Assembly: GCA_003248315.1 (NCBI GenBank)
Contig: QKWM01000004.1
Span: 186,001 to 250,000 of the forward strand
Length of the DNA stretch: 64,000 nucleotides
From: Streptomyces sp. SW4
GTDB lineage: Bacteria; Actinomycetota; Actinomycetes; Streptomycetales; Streptomycetaceae
Direction: 5' to 3'
A program made the translations under genes and the position numbers. Of the stretch, positions 19,371 through 30,396 are shown in pieces. Below the pieces are notes generated by a model. The model was not told the origin of the DNA. It did no database searches and saw only the letters and a list, made by a program, of their open reading frames with translations. Within the stretch, counting starts at the first letter, position 1; the number at the start of each line of letters is the position of its first letter.

Positions 19371-22300
19371 ATGGCCGCGGAGTACGTCGCCCCGTCGCCC
19401 GGTACCGGAACCGCGCACCCCCGCGCCGCCGGGGTCCCGCAGCCCGGCCGGCGGGCGGACGTGCCCGTCGTCGTGCGCGTCGGCGGCCCGCCCGCGTACG
19501 AGGAGACGGAGACCGCCGACTCCTTCGAGGTGCACGCCCTGGCCGTGGGCCCGGTGCAGAGCTTCCCGGACGCCCGCACCGCGGAGGAGGCCGACCGGGT
19601 CGTGACCGTCCTGGAGCGGCTGGGCGGCGTGCCCGTGGGACCGCTCCCCGGAAGACGGATCCCGCGCGGCCGGACGAGGCCGACGAACGGCTGCTGATGT
19701 CGCTGACGGAGGCGGACGAGGCGCTGGCCCGCTGGGCCGGGGAATGGGGGGATGTCACCACCCGTCCCTCGGTACTGCTCTGGTTCGGCCACGGCGTCTC
19801 GGGGAGCACCGGCCCCGTGCTGCTCGTGCCCGACGCCGGGAACAAGCGGCGGGACGCCCGGGTCACACCCGACATGCTCGCCTACTACCTCCACGCCGAG
19901 CAGCGGCGCCGGGACACCGAGGAGGGCCACTGGGCGATCGTCGTCATCGAGGCCTGCAACTCGGAGAACTTCGCGCTGGAGCTGCACCAGCGGTTCCTGC
20001 GCCCGGGGGCGCCCCGGGCGTGCTCGCTGCTGCTGGTCGCCACGGGCCGGGCCGCGGCCCAGGGGTACCTGGGGACGTTCCGGAAGGCGCTGGAGGGCTA
20101 CCTCGCGGGCAAGACCTGGCGGGACGAGGTGTTCACCCTGCGGGACCTGCAGGGGCACCTCAAACGCAACGTCACCTACGCCGAGCTCGTCGGGGAGGAG
20201 ACGTTCCGCGAGCTGCCGTTGCGGCTGCGGGACCTGGCCCCGCTCGACGGCGCCGTCACCGTCGCCGAACAGCGGCGCCGGCAGCGGGAGTTCGACGCGA
20301 CGGCGGCCGGCGCCCCGTCCGATGAGGCGGCCCGCGAGACGGGCGTCCGCCCCGGCGACGGGACGGGGTTCCTCGAGGTGGTCCCCGACTTCACCGGCCG
20401 CACCGCGGACCTGGCCGCCGTAGCCGCCTGGTACGCCGACCCGGACGCGCCGCCGGTGCTCGTCGTCACCGGCCCGGCCGGCACCGGCAAGTCGGCCCTC
20501 CTCGGCGAGGTCCTGCGGCGCTTACGGCAGGGCGGCGATCCGGCGTGGGCGGGATCGCGCGTGGGCGCGGTGCTGCGGCTCACCGGGAGCACCGCGGGCG
20601 ACGTCGAACGCCAGCTCGCGCAGCTCCTCGGCCCCCACGCGACGGCGGGGCGGGGACGCCGAGTGGCGGGGACCCCGACTCCCTCGACGCTCTGCGCCGC
20701 CGGCTCGTCCCCTTCCCCTCCCCGCCGACGGCACGGCCCCCACGCTGGTCCTCGCCGACGCCCTCGACGAGTCCCGGGAACCCCTCCGGGTCGCCTCGCT
20801 TCTGCGGGACCTGACCGAGACGACCGGTGTCCGGCTGCTCATCGGCACGCGAGCCTCCCTGTACGACGCGTCGGAGGGCGACGGCCGGGTCGACCCGCGG
20901 GCCGTGCTGGGCAGCGCCACCGGGCGGGCCCGGGTGCTGGAACTCGGCGCCGACCCGGAGGCCGTCGCCGCGTACACGGCCGCGGGGTCGAGCGGGTGCT
21001 GCGCGAGCATCCGGCCGGTGACGCCGCCTGGCGGGAGACGGTCGTCCGCACGGTGCGCGAGGCCGTAGGGCGCAACGTGCGCGAAGGGTCCTGGCAGTTC
21101 CTGCAGGCGGCCCTCGCCGTCGGCGAGATCGAGCAGCGGCCGGAGGTGCTGGCCCCCGGAGCGCGTCCCGCGCCGCGCTGGAGCAGTTGCTCGCCAGCGA
21201 CCGGAGCGGGCTGTTCCGGGCCGCTGTCGCGCGGATCACCGAGGGGCTGCCGGCGGCCGAACCGCTGCTGCGCGCCCTGGCGCTGGCCCAGGGACGCGGT
21301 CTGCCCCGCGCCGACGGCGTCTGGGCGCACGCGGCCTCGGGCGTGGCCGGCCGGGAACAGCCCGTGGACGACGAGGAGCTGTCGCTGTTCCTCGGCCGGG
21401 CGGCGGCGTACGTCCTGCTGGACGGGGAGGACCGGCGCAGTGTCTTCCGGCTGGCGCACCGCACCTACACGGAACAGCTGCTGGCCACCAGCACCCCCGC
21501 CCAGCGCCTGGGCATGCTGACGGCGTTGCTCGACCTGGCGGCGCGGCAGTGCTCCGGAGGGCAGCCGATCAGCCCGCACCTGGAGGCGCGGCTCGCCCAG
21601 TACGCGGCCGACTGCGGGCCGGACGGCTGGGCGGAGCTGGCCGCGCGGCCGGCCGTGCTCGACCGGCTCCCCGTGGCCGGGCTGAGCGCCCTCGCCCTCG
21701 CCCGACCGGGGACGGTGCGGTGACGCCCGCGGGTCTCCCGATCGAGGTGCTGGGCACCGTGGCCTCCGCCCATCTGATCCGGGCGGCCACGCCGGCCGAC
21801 CGGCCGGGCCTGCGCCAGCTGGGCGGGCTGCGTGCCGCCGGACGGCTGCATCCCGCCGGTTCCGGGGCCGCCTGGGAGGTGTGCTGGGGGCGGCTGCGGA
21901 CCCTGCCTCCGCACCTGAAACTCGCCGGCACCGACGGCGCGGTGTCGGCCCTGGCCGCCCACGACCGGGCCCCGTGGCTGGTGACCGGCACGCTCGACGG
22001 CACGGTGACGGTGTGGGAGCCGTGGCGTGCGCACCACCCCACGCAGGTGCTGCACGGCAGCGACCGGCCGGTCAGCGCCCTGGCCGCGCTGGGCGAGGGA
22101 CCCGACGGCAGCGGCGACGAAGGTCCCGGTCTGCTGCTCGCCGCACACGACGACCGCACCCTGCACCTGTGGGACACCGGCGACGACCGGCGGCCCGTCC
22201 CGCCGGCCGTGGCGAAGGCCGGCGAGGTCGTCCGGTTCGCGGCCGCCCTGCCGGGCGGCGTGCGGCGGTTCGCCCTCGGAGGCGACGGCGGCTACCTGGC

Positions 22301-23403
22301 CCTGCTCGACGCGGACGGGCAGCACGCCGTGGCCCTGCCGACGGCCTCCTACGGGACGTGGTCGGTCTGGCGCCCCTGCGGTCGGCCGGCGGGCGGCAGT
22401 GGCTGGCGGCGGCCCACCGGTCGGGGGAGCTGGTCCTGTGGGACGTGCACGACGCCCGGCCGGTGCGGCTGGCCTCGCTGCCCACCCGCCGGTCGCTGAC
22501 GGCACTCGCGGCGGTCGCGGACACCGGCGGCGCACGGTGGCTGGTCACGGCCGCCGAGGGCGGGCCGGTGGAGTTCTGGACCCTGACCGAGACCGAGACG
22601 TCCGACGGGGTCCTCCTCGTGGCGTCCCCCGGCCGGGCACGGAGGACCTCGACGCCACCCTGCTCGCCGCGCTGCCCGGCCCGGACGGCGACACGCTCGT
22701 CGCCGGCAACGACGACGGGACGGTCCGCGTGCTGGGCCCGGACGGCGGTCCCCGCTGCCCGCGGGCGGCGGCATCCCCCGGGCCCGGACGACGGCCGTCC
22801 TGCGCGGCCCGGACGGCGGGGCCGTGCTGGCGACGGCGGCCCACCGCGATCCTCTCGTCCATCTGTGGGTGCCGGGGCCCGCCGCCGACCCGGACGCCGC
22901 CGGGAGGTGGCCCCGCGTCCCCGGCGTGCAGCGGCACACGACCGCGGACGGTACGGAGGTCCTGGTGGTCGGGGAGGACGACGCCTCACCGGCGGCCGGG
23001 ACCGCCGTCCGCGTCCTGCGGGCCGCGGACGGCGAGGACGTCACGGAGCGGGTGCCGCGGGAGTCCCTGCCGGCCGGGGGCCGACCGAAGGAGACGGCCC
23101 ACCCCTCGTGGCTGGCCGAGCAGCACGCGAGCCGTGTCATGGACCGGGTGGCGCTCGCGTGCGGGCCGGGCGAGGAGCGCTGGGCCAGCCTGGAGCGGGA
23201 CGGCGTCGTGCTGGTGTGGCACCGGGGGCCGTCCGGTGCCCGGGAGGTCGTGCACCGTATTCCCCTGGGGGCGCCGGGAGTTCGTCTGACGGCCCTGTCC
23301 GGGGGCGGCTGGCCGTCACCACCGGCGACGGGATCGTCGTACTCGCCATCGAAGCCGTCGCGTCGGGCACCGACGACGCGGGACGGAGGACACGCATGCC
23401 TGA
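19371..23403 (+). CDS. Caspase-like peptidase-STAND NTPase-WD40 protein
   Basis: About 1,347 residues across eleven breaks, all single-base losses. A caspase (C14) domain comes first: SFEVHALAVGPVQSFPDA, catalytic His in LLWFGHGVSG (codon 19790) and catalytic Cys in VVIEACNSENF (codon 19955). A STAND NTPase follows with Walker A GPAGTGKSALL (about 20475-20510) and Walker B TLVLADALDES (about 20742). After a helical region come WD40-like repeats from 21940 on (LVTGTLDGTVTVWEPW; LLLAAHDDRTLHLWDT; LVAGNDDGTVRVLG). This is the sensor-switch-effector architecture of bacterial NLR-like defence proteins: the propeller senses, the NTPase oligomerises, the protease acts. The end overlaps the next gene's ATG (23396). 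Confidence 0.75.
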
Positions 23404-26400
23404 CGATCTCGGGCCGGAGGAGATCACCGATGTGCTCGAGCAGCTGTTCACCGGTGAGCGGGCGGTGTACGCCCCCGAGGGCGAGGCTCCCTACACCCTG
23501 GTCGGCGGCGTCGAGGAGGTCATCGAGGGCAGGCTGGTCCGGTTCGTGCTGTCGCACCCCGGGCTGCTGCGCGACCGCGAGGTGTCGCTCTTCCTCCAGA
23601 TCGACGGCGTGGTCGGCGAGTTGTGGGAGCACGAGGTCCGCAACCTGCTCCGGCTCCGGATGCTCGGCATCCCGCGCTGCCGGTGATCGAGGACGGCAGG
23701 TTCGACCAGTCGCACCGGGTCGCGTTCATCATGACCCGCCAGGTGGGCCGGTCCCTGCCCGAGGAGGGGTGGCCGGACGTGCGGCAGTGGGCCACCACGT
23801 ACCCGGTCGCGGCGTTCGAGCAGTTCAGCCTGCTGGTCGACGCCCTCAGCCAGTTGCACGGCACGCGGATCGTGCACCGCAACCTGACCCTCGCCGCCAT
23901 CCGTATGCGGCATCAGCCGGGAAAGGCCTCCCAGGCCTCCCTCTCCCTGGCCCGGTTCGAGCTCAGCGCCCTCCTCAACAACCTCCTGCACTCGGTCAAC
24001 GGGCCGCAGGGCAGGCACCGGTACGAGGAGGCCATGCGCGCCCTGTTCCGCACGCCGCCGCAGGGCATCACCCCGGCCCAGCACCTGGCGTACATCGCGC
24101 CGGAGACGTACCCGTCGGTCTTCGGTGACGTGCGGTCGCGCCGGCTCGACCACGGCAGCACCGACGTGTTCGGGCTGGGCGTGCTGGGCTGGGAGCTGTT
24201 CCTCGGCTCCCTCACGGAGCGGCTGCCCGAGGAGTGCGCGGCCGTCGACGCGGCCGGGCCCGACGAGCTGCCCCACGCCCTGGTCCGCCTGCACTCCGCG
24301 ATGCGCCGCGACCTCAACGTCGACAACCGGCTGCCCCGCCCGTTGCGGGCGGCCCTGCTGGACATGCTCGACCCGTCCCCGGCCGGCCGCAGCTCCTCGT
24401 TCGAGGCGTCCGCGGCCCTGCAACGGCACTGGACGGCCATCTCCCTGGCCCTGGAGAAGGACGAGGCCGAGGAGCAGCCCAAACGGCCCCGCCTGGTGGC
24501 CTTCATGCCCGAGCAGTCCGTCGGCACCATCCACGAGGCCCGGGGCTGGACCGATCATCGCACGGACACCCCCGAGGGGTGCCGGGAGCTGAAGGAGTTC
24601 CTGGAACAGGAGCTGAAGCAGGCCGAGCTGGTGCACTGCCCGGGCGGCGCGGAGGGCTATGTCCAGGACGGCGACCGCCGTGCCCTCAGCGAGGCGGAGT
24701 GGGTGCTCATCGGCGCCCAGGCGGTGTGGTTCTGCGCGTACCTGTACAAGGAGTCGGTGATGGGCCGCCGCACCGAGACCTACGACGACACGCTCGTCAT
24801 CAAGTACCTGCTGGACAAGCGGCACGCGGGCGATCTGCTCAAGACCTGGCCGCGGCGGCGGATCGGCAGGTTCGACCTGGTCCCCTTCTACCTCGGGAAG
24901 TCCCTCGACCACGAACGCCGCGACCGGCCCTCCTGGAGGGAGCTGACCGGCTCCGTCGCCGTCGAACGGGTCCACCAGGACGCCGGGGTGCAGCGGATGC
25001 TGCGGAGCTTCGCGTTCATGCTGGAGTACCGGGGCATCGTCCTCAAGAGCCGCAACTACCCCTACCGGCTGGTCAAGGACGACGGCCGGCTGGTCCTGAC
25101 CCACGACAAGGACCGGGACCGCCGCTGGCTGTACGGCGATCCCCTGCTCACCGCCTACGCGGCCCCGGCAGGCGGCGCAGACCCCCGCTCGGCGACTTCG
25201 CCGACCAGCTCCTGGCGGAGAAGGAGTTCGCGCATCTCGTCCTGGCGGAGGACCGCAACGGCGACGGCGAGTCCGGTTTCGTCGGGCCCTACTACGGCGA
25301 ACGCACCGTCAAGGTGCGCATCAGGGAGCGGCTGGACGCCGACTCCTTCGTCGTCGAGGCGCCGTTCGGACGGCGTGACCTGCCCGAGACGGGCTGGCTG
25401 CGGCCCGACGACGACCGGGGCAGCGAGACCCAGCTGCGCCGCGAGATCCGGGGCTACGACTCGCTCGTCCACAAGGCCGGCCTGGCCCGCACCCTGTACG
25501 AGCCGCGGTCCATCGCCCTGCGCGGCGGCCGGGCGGCCGCACTGCGCGGCGGACGCCCGGGCGAGGAGCTGCGGGGCAGGGCCAACGACATCGTCGCCGA
25601 CATGCTGACGCTGCACCCGTTCTACGCGCTGCAGGGCCCGCCCGGCACCGGGAAGAGCACCGTGGTCGCCCGGGCCGTGCGGAACTTCCTCGGCAGCGAG
25701 TACGGCTCCCGGGTGCTGGTGAGCGCGCAGTCGAACGACGCCCTCGACCAGCTGGCCGGCAAGATCATCGCGGAGCTGAAGCCGCAGATCGAGGACCGCT
25801 CCGTGCTGGTGCTCCGAGAGCTGTCGAAGGGCAGGGACCGCCACGACCTGCCGCCCGAGCTGCGGCGCCACACCGCGGAAGCCCTCGCCCAGGACCTGGT
25901 CGCGCACATCGAGCGGCGCGTCGCGGCCGGCCACGAGGGGGCGCGGCCCGGCGAGGAAGACCTCATGGCGCGGTGGGCCCGGCTGGCCCGGAACATCGCG
26001 GTGGAGCTGACCGAACGCATCAAGTCGGGCGCGGACGTCGTGCTGGCCACGTGCTCGATCGCGGCCACGCTCACCGACGAGATCCGCGACCCGTACGCCA
26101 TGTTCGACTGGGTGATCATCGAGGAGGCGGCCAAGGCCTGGCCCACCGAGATCATCATCCCGCTCGCGCTCGGCGTGCGGTGGACACTCATCGGCGACTA
26201 CCTGCAACTCGGCCCGCACCGGGCCCAGGACGTGGCGGCGTTCCTGGACAGCCTCGCCTCCCACCAGCACGAGCGGGTCCGCCTCCACTACGAGCAGCGG
26301 GAGAGCTATCTCGAGTTCGTGCAGCTGTTCCGGCGCTTCTTCGACGGGCACACCCCCGGTGTCGCCGCCGACGCACGGCATCCCGTGGACGTCCTGGACA

Positions 26401-27209
26401 TGCAGTTCCGCATGCACCGGGACATCTCGCTGCCGTTCGCCAGGGCCTTCTACCCGGCCGTCACCGAGGACGACCCGAACGGCACGTTCCTGCAGACCGA
26501 CCCGCAGCTGCGTCAGGTCCACTCCCACCGGAAGCCGGAGTACCTCAGGGACGCACCGCTGGTGTGGCTCGACACCTCCCGTCGCGACGACTGCGCCGAC
26601 CGCGGCTACTGGTGGAATCCGGGCGAGGTGGAACTCGTCGAGGACCTCGTGCGCACGATGGGCCTGGCGGACCGGAAGGACCCGAAGGAGCTGACGGTCC
26701 TCACGCCCTACCGCCGGCAGGTGCAGGAGCTGCGGCAGGGGTTCCTCGACGGCCGGGTGCACACCGTCCACTCCTTCCAGGGCGGCGAGGCGAAGACGGT
26801 GGTGCTCTCGCTCGTCCGCAGCAGCGAGCGGGGCACGGAACCGCGGCAGAACGTGGGCCACACCGCCCAGCCCGACGTGGTCAACGTGATGCTGTCGCGT
26901 GCCCGGAGCCTGCTCGTGGTCGTCGGGAACATGACGCACTTCGAGCAGTACGGCGGCCCGGACTGGCAGAAGGTCATCGAGGTCTTCCGGGCGGTGGGAC
27001 GGGTCGTCGACGCGTCGACCGGGGAGATCGCCGGCCCGGGAGCCACGGCTCAGGCCCTCCCGGGACAGCGGCCGGGGATCCCCGCGCCGCAGGCCGCGTC
27101 GGAGCAGGTGCCCGCGCAGGCTTCCCAGGCTCCGGGCGCGGCACCGGACACGACCGCGGACGCGGCTGACCCGGCCGCGGCCGGCACGACGGCGGGAGGG
27201 GCTCCGTGA
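23396..27209 (+). CDS. Pseudokinase-SF1 (Upf1-like) helicase fusion, MkoA-like
   Basis: About 1,271 residues, broken near 23680 and 25180. ATG 23396 follows GGACGGAGGA. Residues about 30-350 are kinase-like, with IVHRNLTLAAIRM at the catalytic loop (Asn in place of the HRD Asp), LSLARFELS at the DFG place, then APETY and DVFGLGVLGWELFLG. This lobe therefore looks catalytically dead. The C-terminal half is a COG1112-type helicase: LQGPPGTGKST (about 25630), DWVIIEEAAKA (about 26107), LIGDYLQLGP, LTPYRRQV, VHSFQGGEAKTVVLS and VNVMLSRARSLLVVVG. Kinase plus Upf1-like helicase beside a PLD gene is the Mokosh type I layout. The last 50 residues are Ala/Pro-rich. Confidence 0.8.
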
Positions 27210-30200
27210 CCGAGACGACGCTGATCGCCGTCCCCTGCCGGGTGATCACCCTCCAGGTGGAGCTCGGCGCCGACTCCGGGGCCTCGACGCTGGAGGCGCT
27301 CGTGCTGGAGGCCGTGGCCGGCGGCCGCGGCACGGTCAAGGAGCTGGGCGAGCTGTTCTCGCTGCCGCACCGGCTCATGCTGGACGTGGTGCACGGCCTG
27401 TGGAGCCGGGGCTTCCTCGCCGTGGACTTCGCCACCAACGCGCTGGAGAGCACGCAGGCGGCCGAGGCGGTCCTCGGCGGCACGGAGGGCCACGCGGCGC
27501 TGGCCACCAGCGTGCAGCCCCGCAGGTTCCTGTTCGATCCGGTGACCGCGACGGTCCTGCCGTACAAGCAGGGCCGCGAGCGGGTGCCCCAGGGGCGCTG
27601 GAGATGCCGCTCGCCCAGGGCATCTCCGAGGACGACCTGCCGCAGACGGAACTCCTGCGTGCCGTGCGGCAGGCCGTCGACGCGGACCGTACGGACGACG
27701 GCCGCAGCCGGGTGCTGAACGTGTCCTTCGCCAACCCGGTGCTCAGCCCGCCGGAGGCGGTGCGCTGGCGCACGGTGGAGACCGTCGTCAAGAAGGACCC
27801 GGGCACCGGTCTGCTCACGGCGGTGCCGGTCACGCCTCCGCCCGGGTGGGGCCGCCGGGCCCAGGAGCTGTTCCAGTCGCAGATCACCAACCTGCTGCGC
27901 AACCGGCCCGACAGCAGGTTCTCCAAGCTGCTGAGGAACCGTCAGGTCCTGGAGGAAAGCCGGCCCGAGAGCCTGCGCGTGGTGATGCGGGAACTGGACC
28001 GCCTGGCCGCCGAGCTGACGAGCGCCCCCGACACACGGGTGCCGAGCCTCCACGACGAGCTGAGCGACGCGGCACTGCAGGTGCTGGAGGAACTGGACGA
28101 GGCCCGGCGGGGCCGCTGCCGGGCCCAGAGCGTGGCCGCCCATGGGGGCGTGGCCTGGACGGTGTCCCACCTGATCGACGACGCCACCCACCAAGTGGTG
28201 CTGGCGCTGCCGGAGATCTCGTACACCGCGCTGGACCAGGTGCTGTCCTCGCTGGAACTCGCGGCGAAACGCGGGGTCGTCCTGGTGTTCCTGTGGGGCA
28301 GCACCCCCTACTCGAAGCTCGAGCCGCGGGTGGCGACCGCCCTGTTCGACCTCCAGGCGCGGTTCCCGGCGCACGTCCTGCTGGAACAGCGCAGCAGTTG
28401 CTGTGCCGCCTCCGTGGTCGTCTGCGACGACCGGTCGGCCTATGTCGGATCGCGCAGCGCCCTGTCGGACGACACCGGATCCGGCGTCATGATCGAGCCG
28501 GTTGACGACGACACGCCGCCCGAGTGCGTGACGGACCTGCTGAGCTGGGCCCGGCGGACCTACCCGTACTGGCAGAAGGCCCGGGAGATCGCCCTGGCCC
28601 CGGCGGACTTCGGGCGGCGCGAGGGTGCCGGTGATCCGGTGCGGGAGAACGCCCGCGACCGCGTCACCCGCCTTCCGCTGCTGGACGACGGGTGGGAGGA
28701 GGACGCCGTCGCGTCCCGCACCACCTGGGCGGCCGACTGGGGCCGTCTGCTCCGGCGCCTGCGGGCGTCCGTCGACGAACTCCACCGGGGCGCGCCGGTG
28801 GTACGGGCGGTCTGGGACGGCATGTACGTCGATCTGGCGCAGCGCCTCGTCTCCGGCGCCACGGAACGGCTCGCGCTCCTGGACGACCGGGCCGAGCCCG
28901 AGGTGTGCGGGGACCAGCTCGCGCAACAGCTCATCGACCTGCGCGAGAGCGGCGTGGTGGTGCATCTCCAGCATCCGCCGACCGGCAAGGAAGCCCGCCA
29001 GGCGGCGGGGCGGTACGACGAGCTGAGGAAGCGTCTGGCCCGCGAGCGGACCCTGCGCGGCACCCCGGCACGGGCACGGGCCGTCCTCAGCGACCACGAG
29101 GTGGTCGTCGGCAGCCATCACCCGCTGGGCGACCAGTCCGTGAACCCGATGCGCGGCCCCGTCCCCGGCCAGCTGGGCCTGCACATCGTCGGTACCGCGT
29201 TCACCGCCGAGTTCGCCCGGGAACTCGGCATCCCCGACTGGTACGGCGAGGACGCCGAGGACCTGCCGGCCTACCTGCCGCCGTTGCCGGCGCTGGGTGC
29301 CGCCCCGGTGGACGACGACCCGTGGACCGTCCTCGCCAACCGCCGCGCCAGGGACGAGCCCGCCGAGGTCCTGCGCCGCGAGTCCGCCGCGCTGCTGCTG
29401 GGCGGCACGGACGGCGGCGAGGAGTACCGGGCGTGGGCGCGCTGGCTGCTCCACGACGCCTGGGCGCGCGGCGCCTTCATGGAGGCGTACCTGCTGGCGC
29501 CGCTGCTCGGCGGGCCGGGCGGGATGCCGGTGGACCTGGCGGCCGTCGCCGTGCCCGTGGAGCACGGTCCGCTCGGCTACCAGCTCTACGCGAGCACCGT
29601 GGAACTCTCCGCCGGCCCGGCCGAGCACCGGACGGTCGCCCTGGTCGGGGCGATCGCCGAGATGCTGCTGCACGGCGGGGACACCGGCGCCGAGGTCTGC
29701 CACGTCCTGCTGGACGGCGACGAGCCGGGCCGTGACCTGCCTCCGGCCTGGGCGCGGCTCGGTGCGGCGGCCCTCTCCTGCTTCCAGGAGGAGCCGGCTC
29801 CGCTGCCGCTGAGCGATGCCCGGGAGTGGGCGGCGCACCAGGAGAAGCTCGCCGAAACCCGCGACCGGTGGGCCCGCCTCGCCGCCGACCTGGACGACTT
29901 CATGCAGATCAAGCACCACTTCACCTTCCAGGACGGTGAGAAGCTGCACCGCGAGCTGTTCCACTCGGGTCGGATGCTGGCGCTGCTCCGCGAGGTGGCG
30001 ACCCGCAAGGGGTCACCGCACGGCCCCGGCGTCGAGGCCGTCCTGGCGCTGCCGCGCACCGAGCAGGAGGTGAGAGCCGTGATGGACCGGCTCGCGGCCG
30101 AGGTCGGGGTGCGGAAGATCGAATGGCGCAATCACATGGCGTACGCGCGCAGGCTCGCGGGTCTGCTCACCGAGGCACGGGACCTCGCGGCCGTCTCCGT

Positions 30201-30396
30201 CGACGGGTTCGGCTCGCGGCCCGGTCGGCTGCCCGTGCTCACCGACCGCCAGCGTGCGTTCGCCCGGCACCTCGACCGTGACTGGCACCAGCTGCTCGCG
30301 GAGGCGGAGGCGCTCGGCGAACCGGCCTGCCGTCCGGGCAAGGCCCTGCTGGAGACGCTGTCCGTGTTGCCGAAGGTGGGAACGGAGGAGGCATGA
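27206..30396 (+). CDS. Winged-helix protein with two degenerate PLD domains, MkoB-like
   Basis: About 1,063 residues, one break near 27595. The GTG start overlaps the helicase gene stop. The first 100 residues look like a winged helix (GTVKELGELFSLPHRLMLDV, then VHGLWSRGFLAVD). Two phospholipase D-like units follow. The first ends ASVVVCDDRSAYVGSRSAL and the second ARAVLSDHEVVVGSHHPLGD. Both keep the D...GS strand of the HKD motif but lack the His and Lys, so PLD-type cleavage seems unlikely unless another residue substitutes. The C-terminal 350 residues are helical and unrecognised. The pairing with the helicase matches Mokosh, where the partner is an active PLD nuclease. Confidence 0.7.

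Noticed and set aside
21720..22499. A separate WD40 gene starting with GTG at 21720
   Set aside because: The change of frame at 21700 is again a single-base loss and the text runs on smoothly, so I treat it as one protein. A GTGA overlap with a separate gene remains possible.
26974..29964. A 996-residue open frame on the minus strand opposite the helicase and PLD genes
   Set aside because: It is a high-GC shadow: low-complexity translation (GVQQHLGDRPDQGD-like), no motifs, and the plus strand carries clear domains and overlapping starts.
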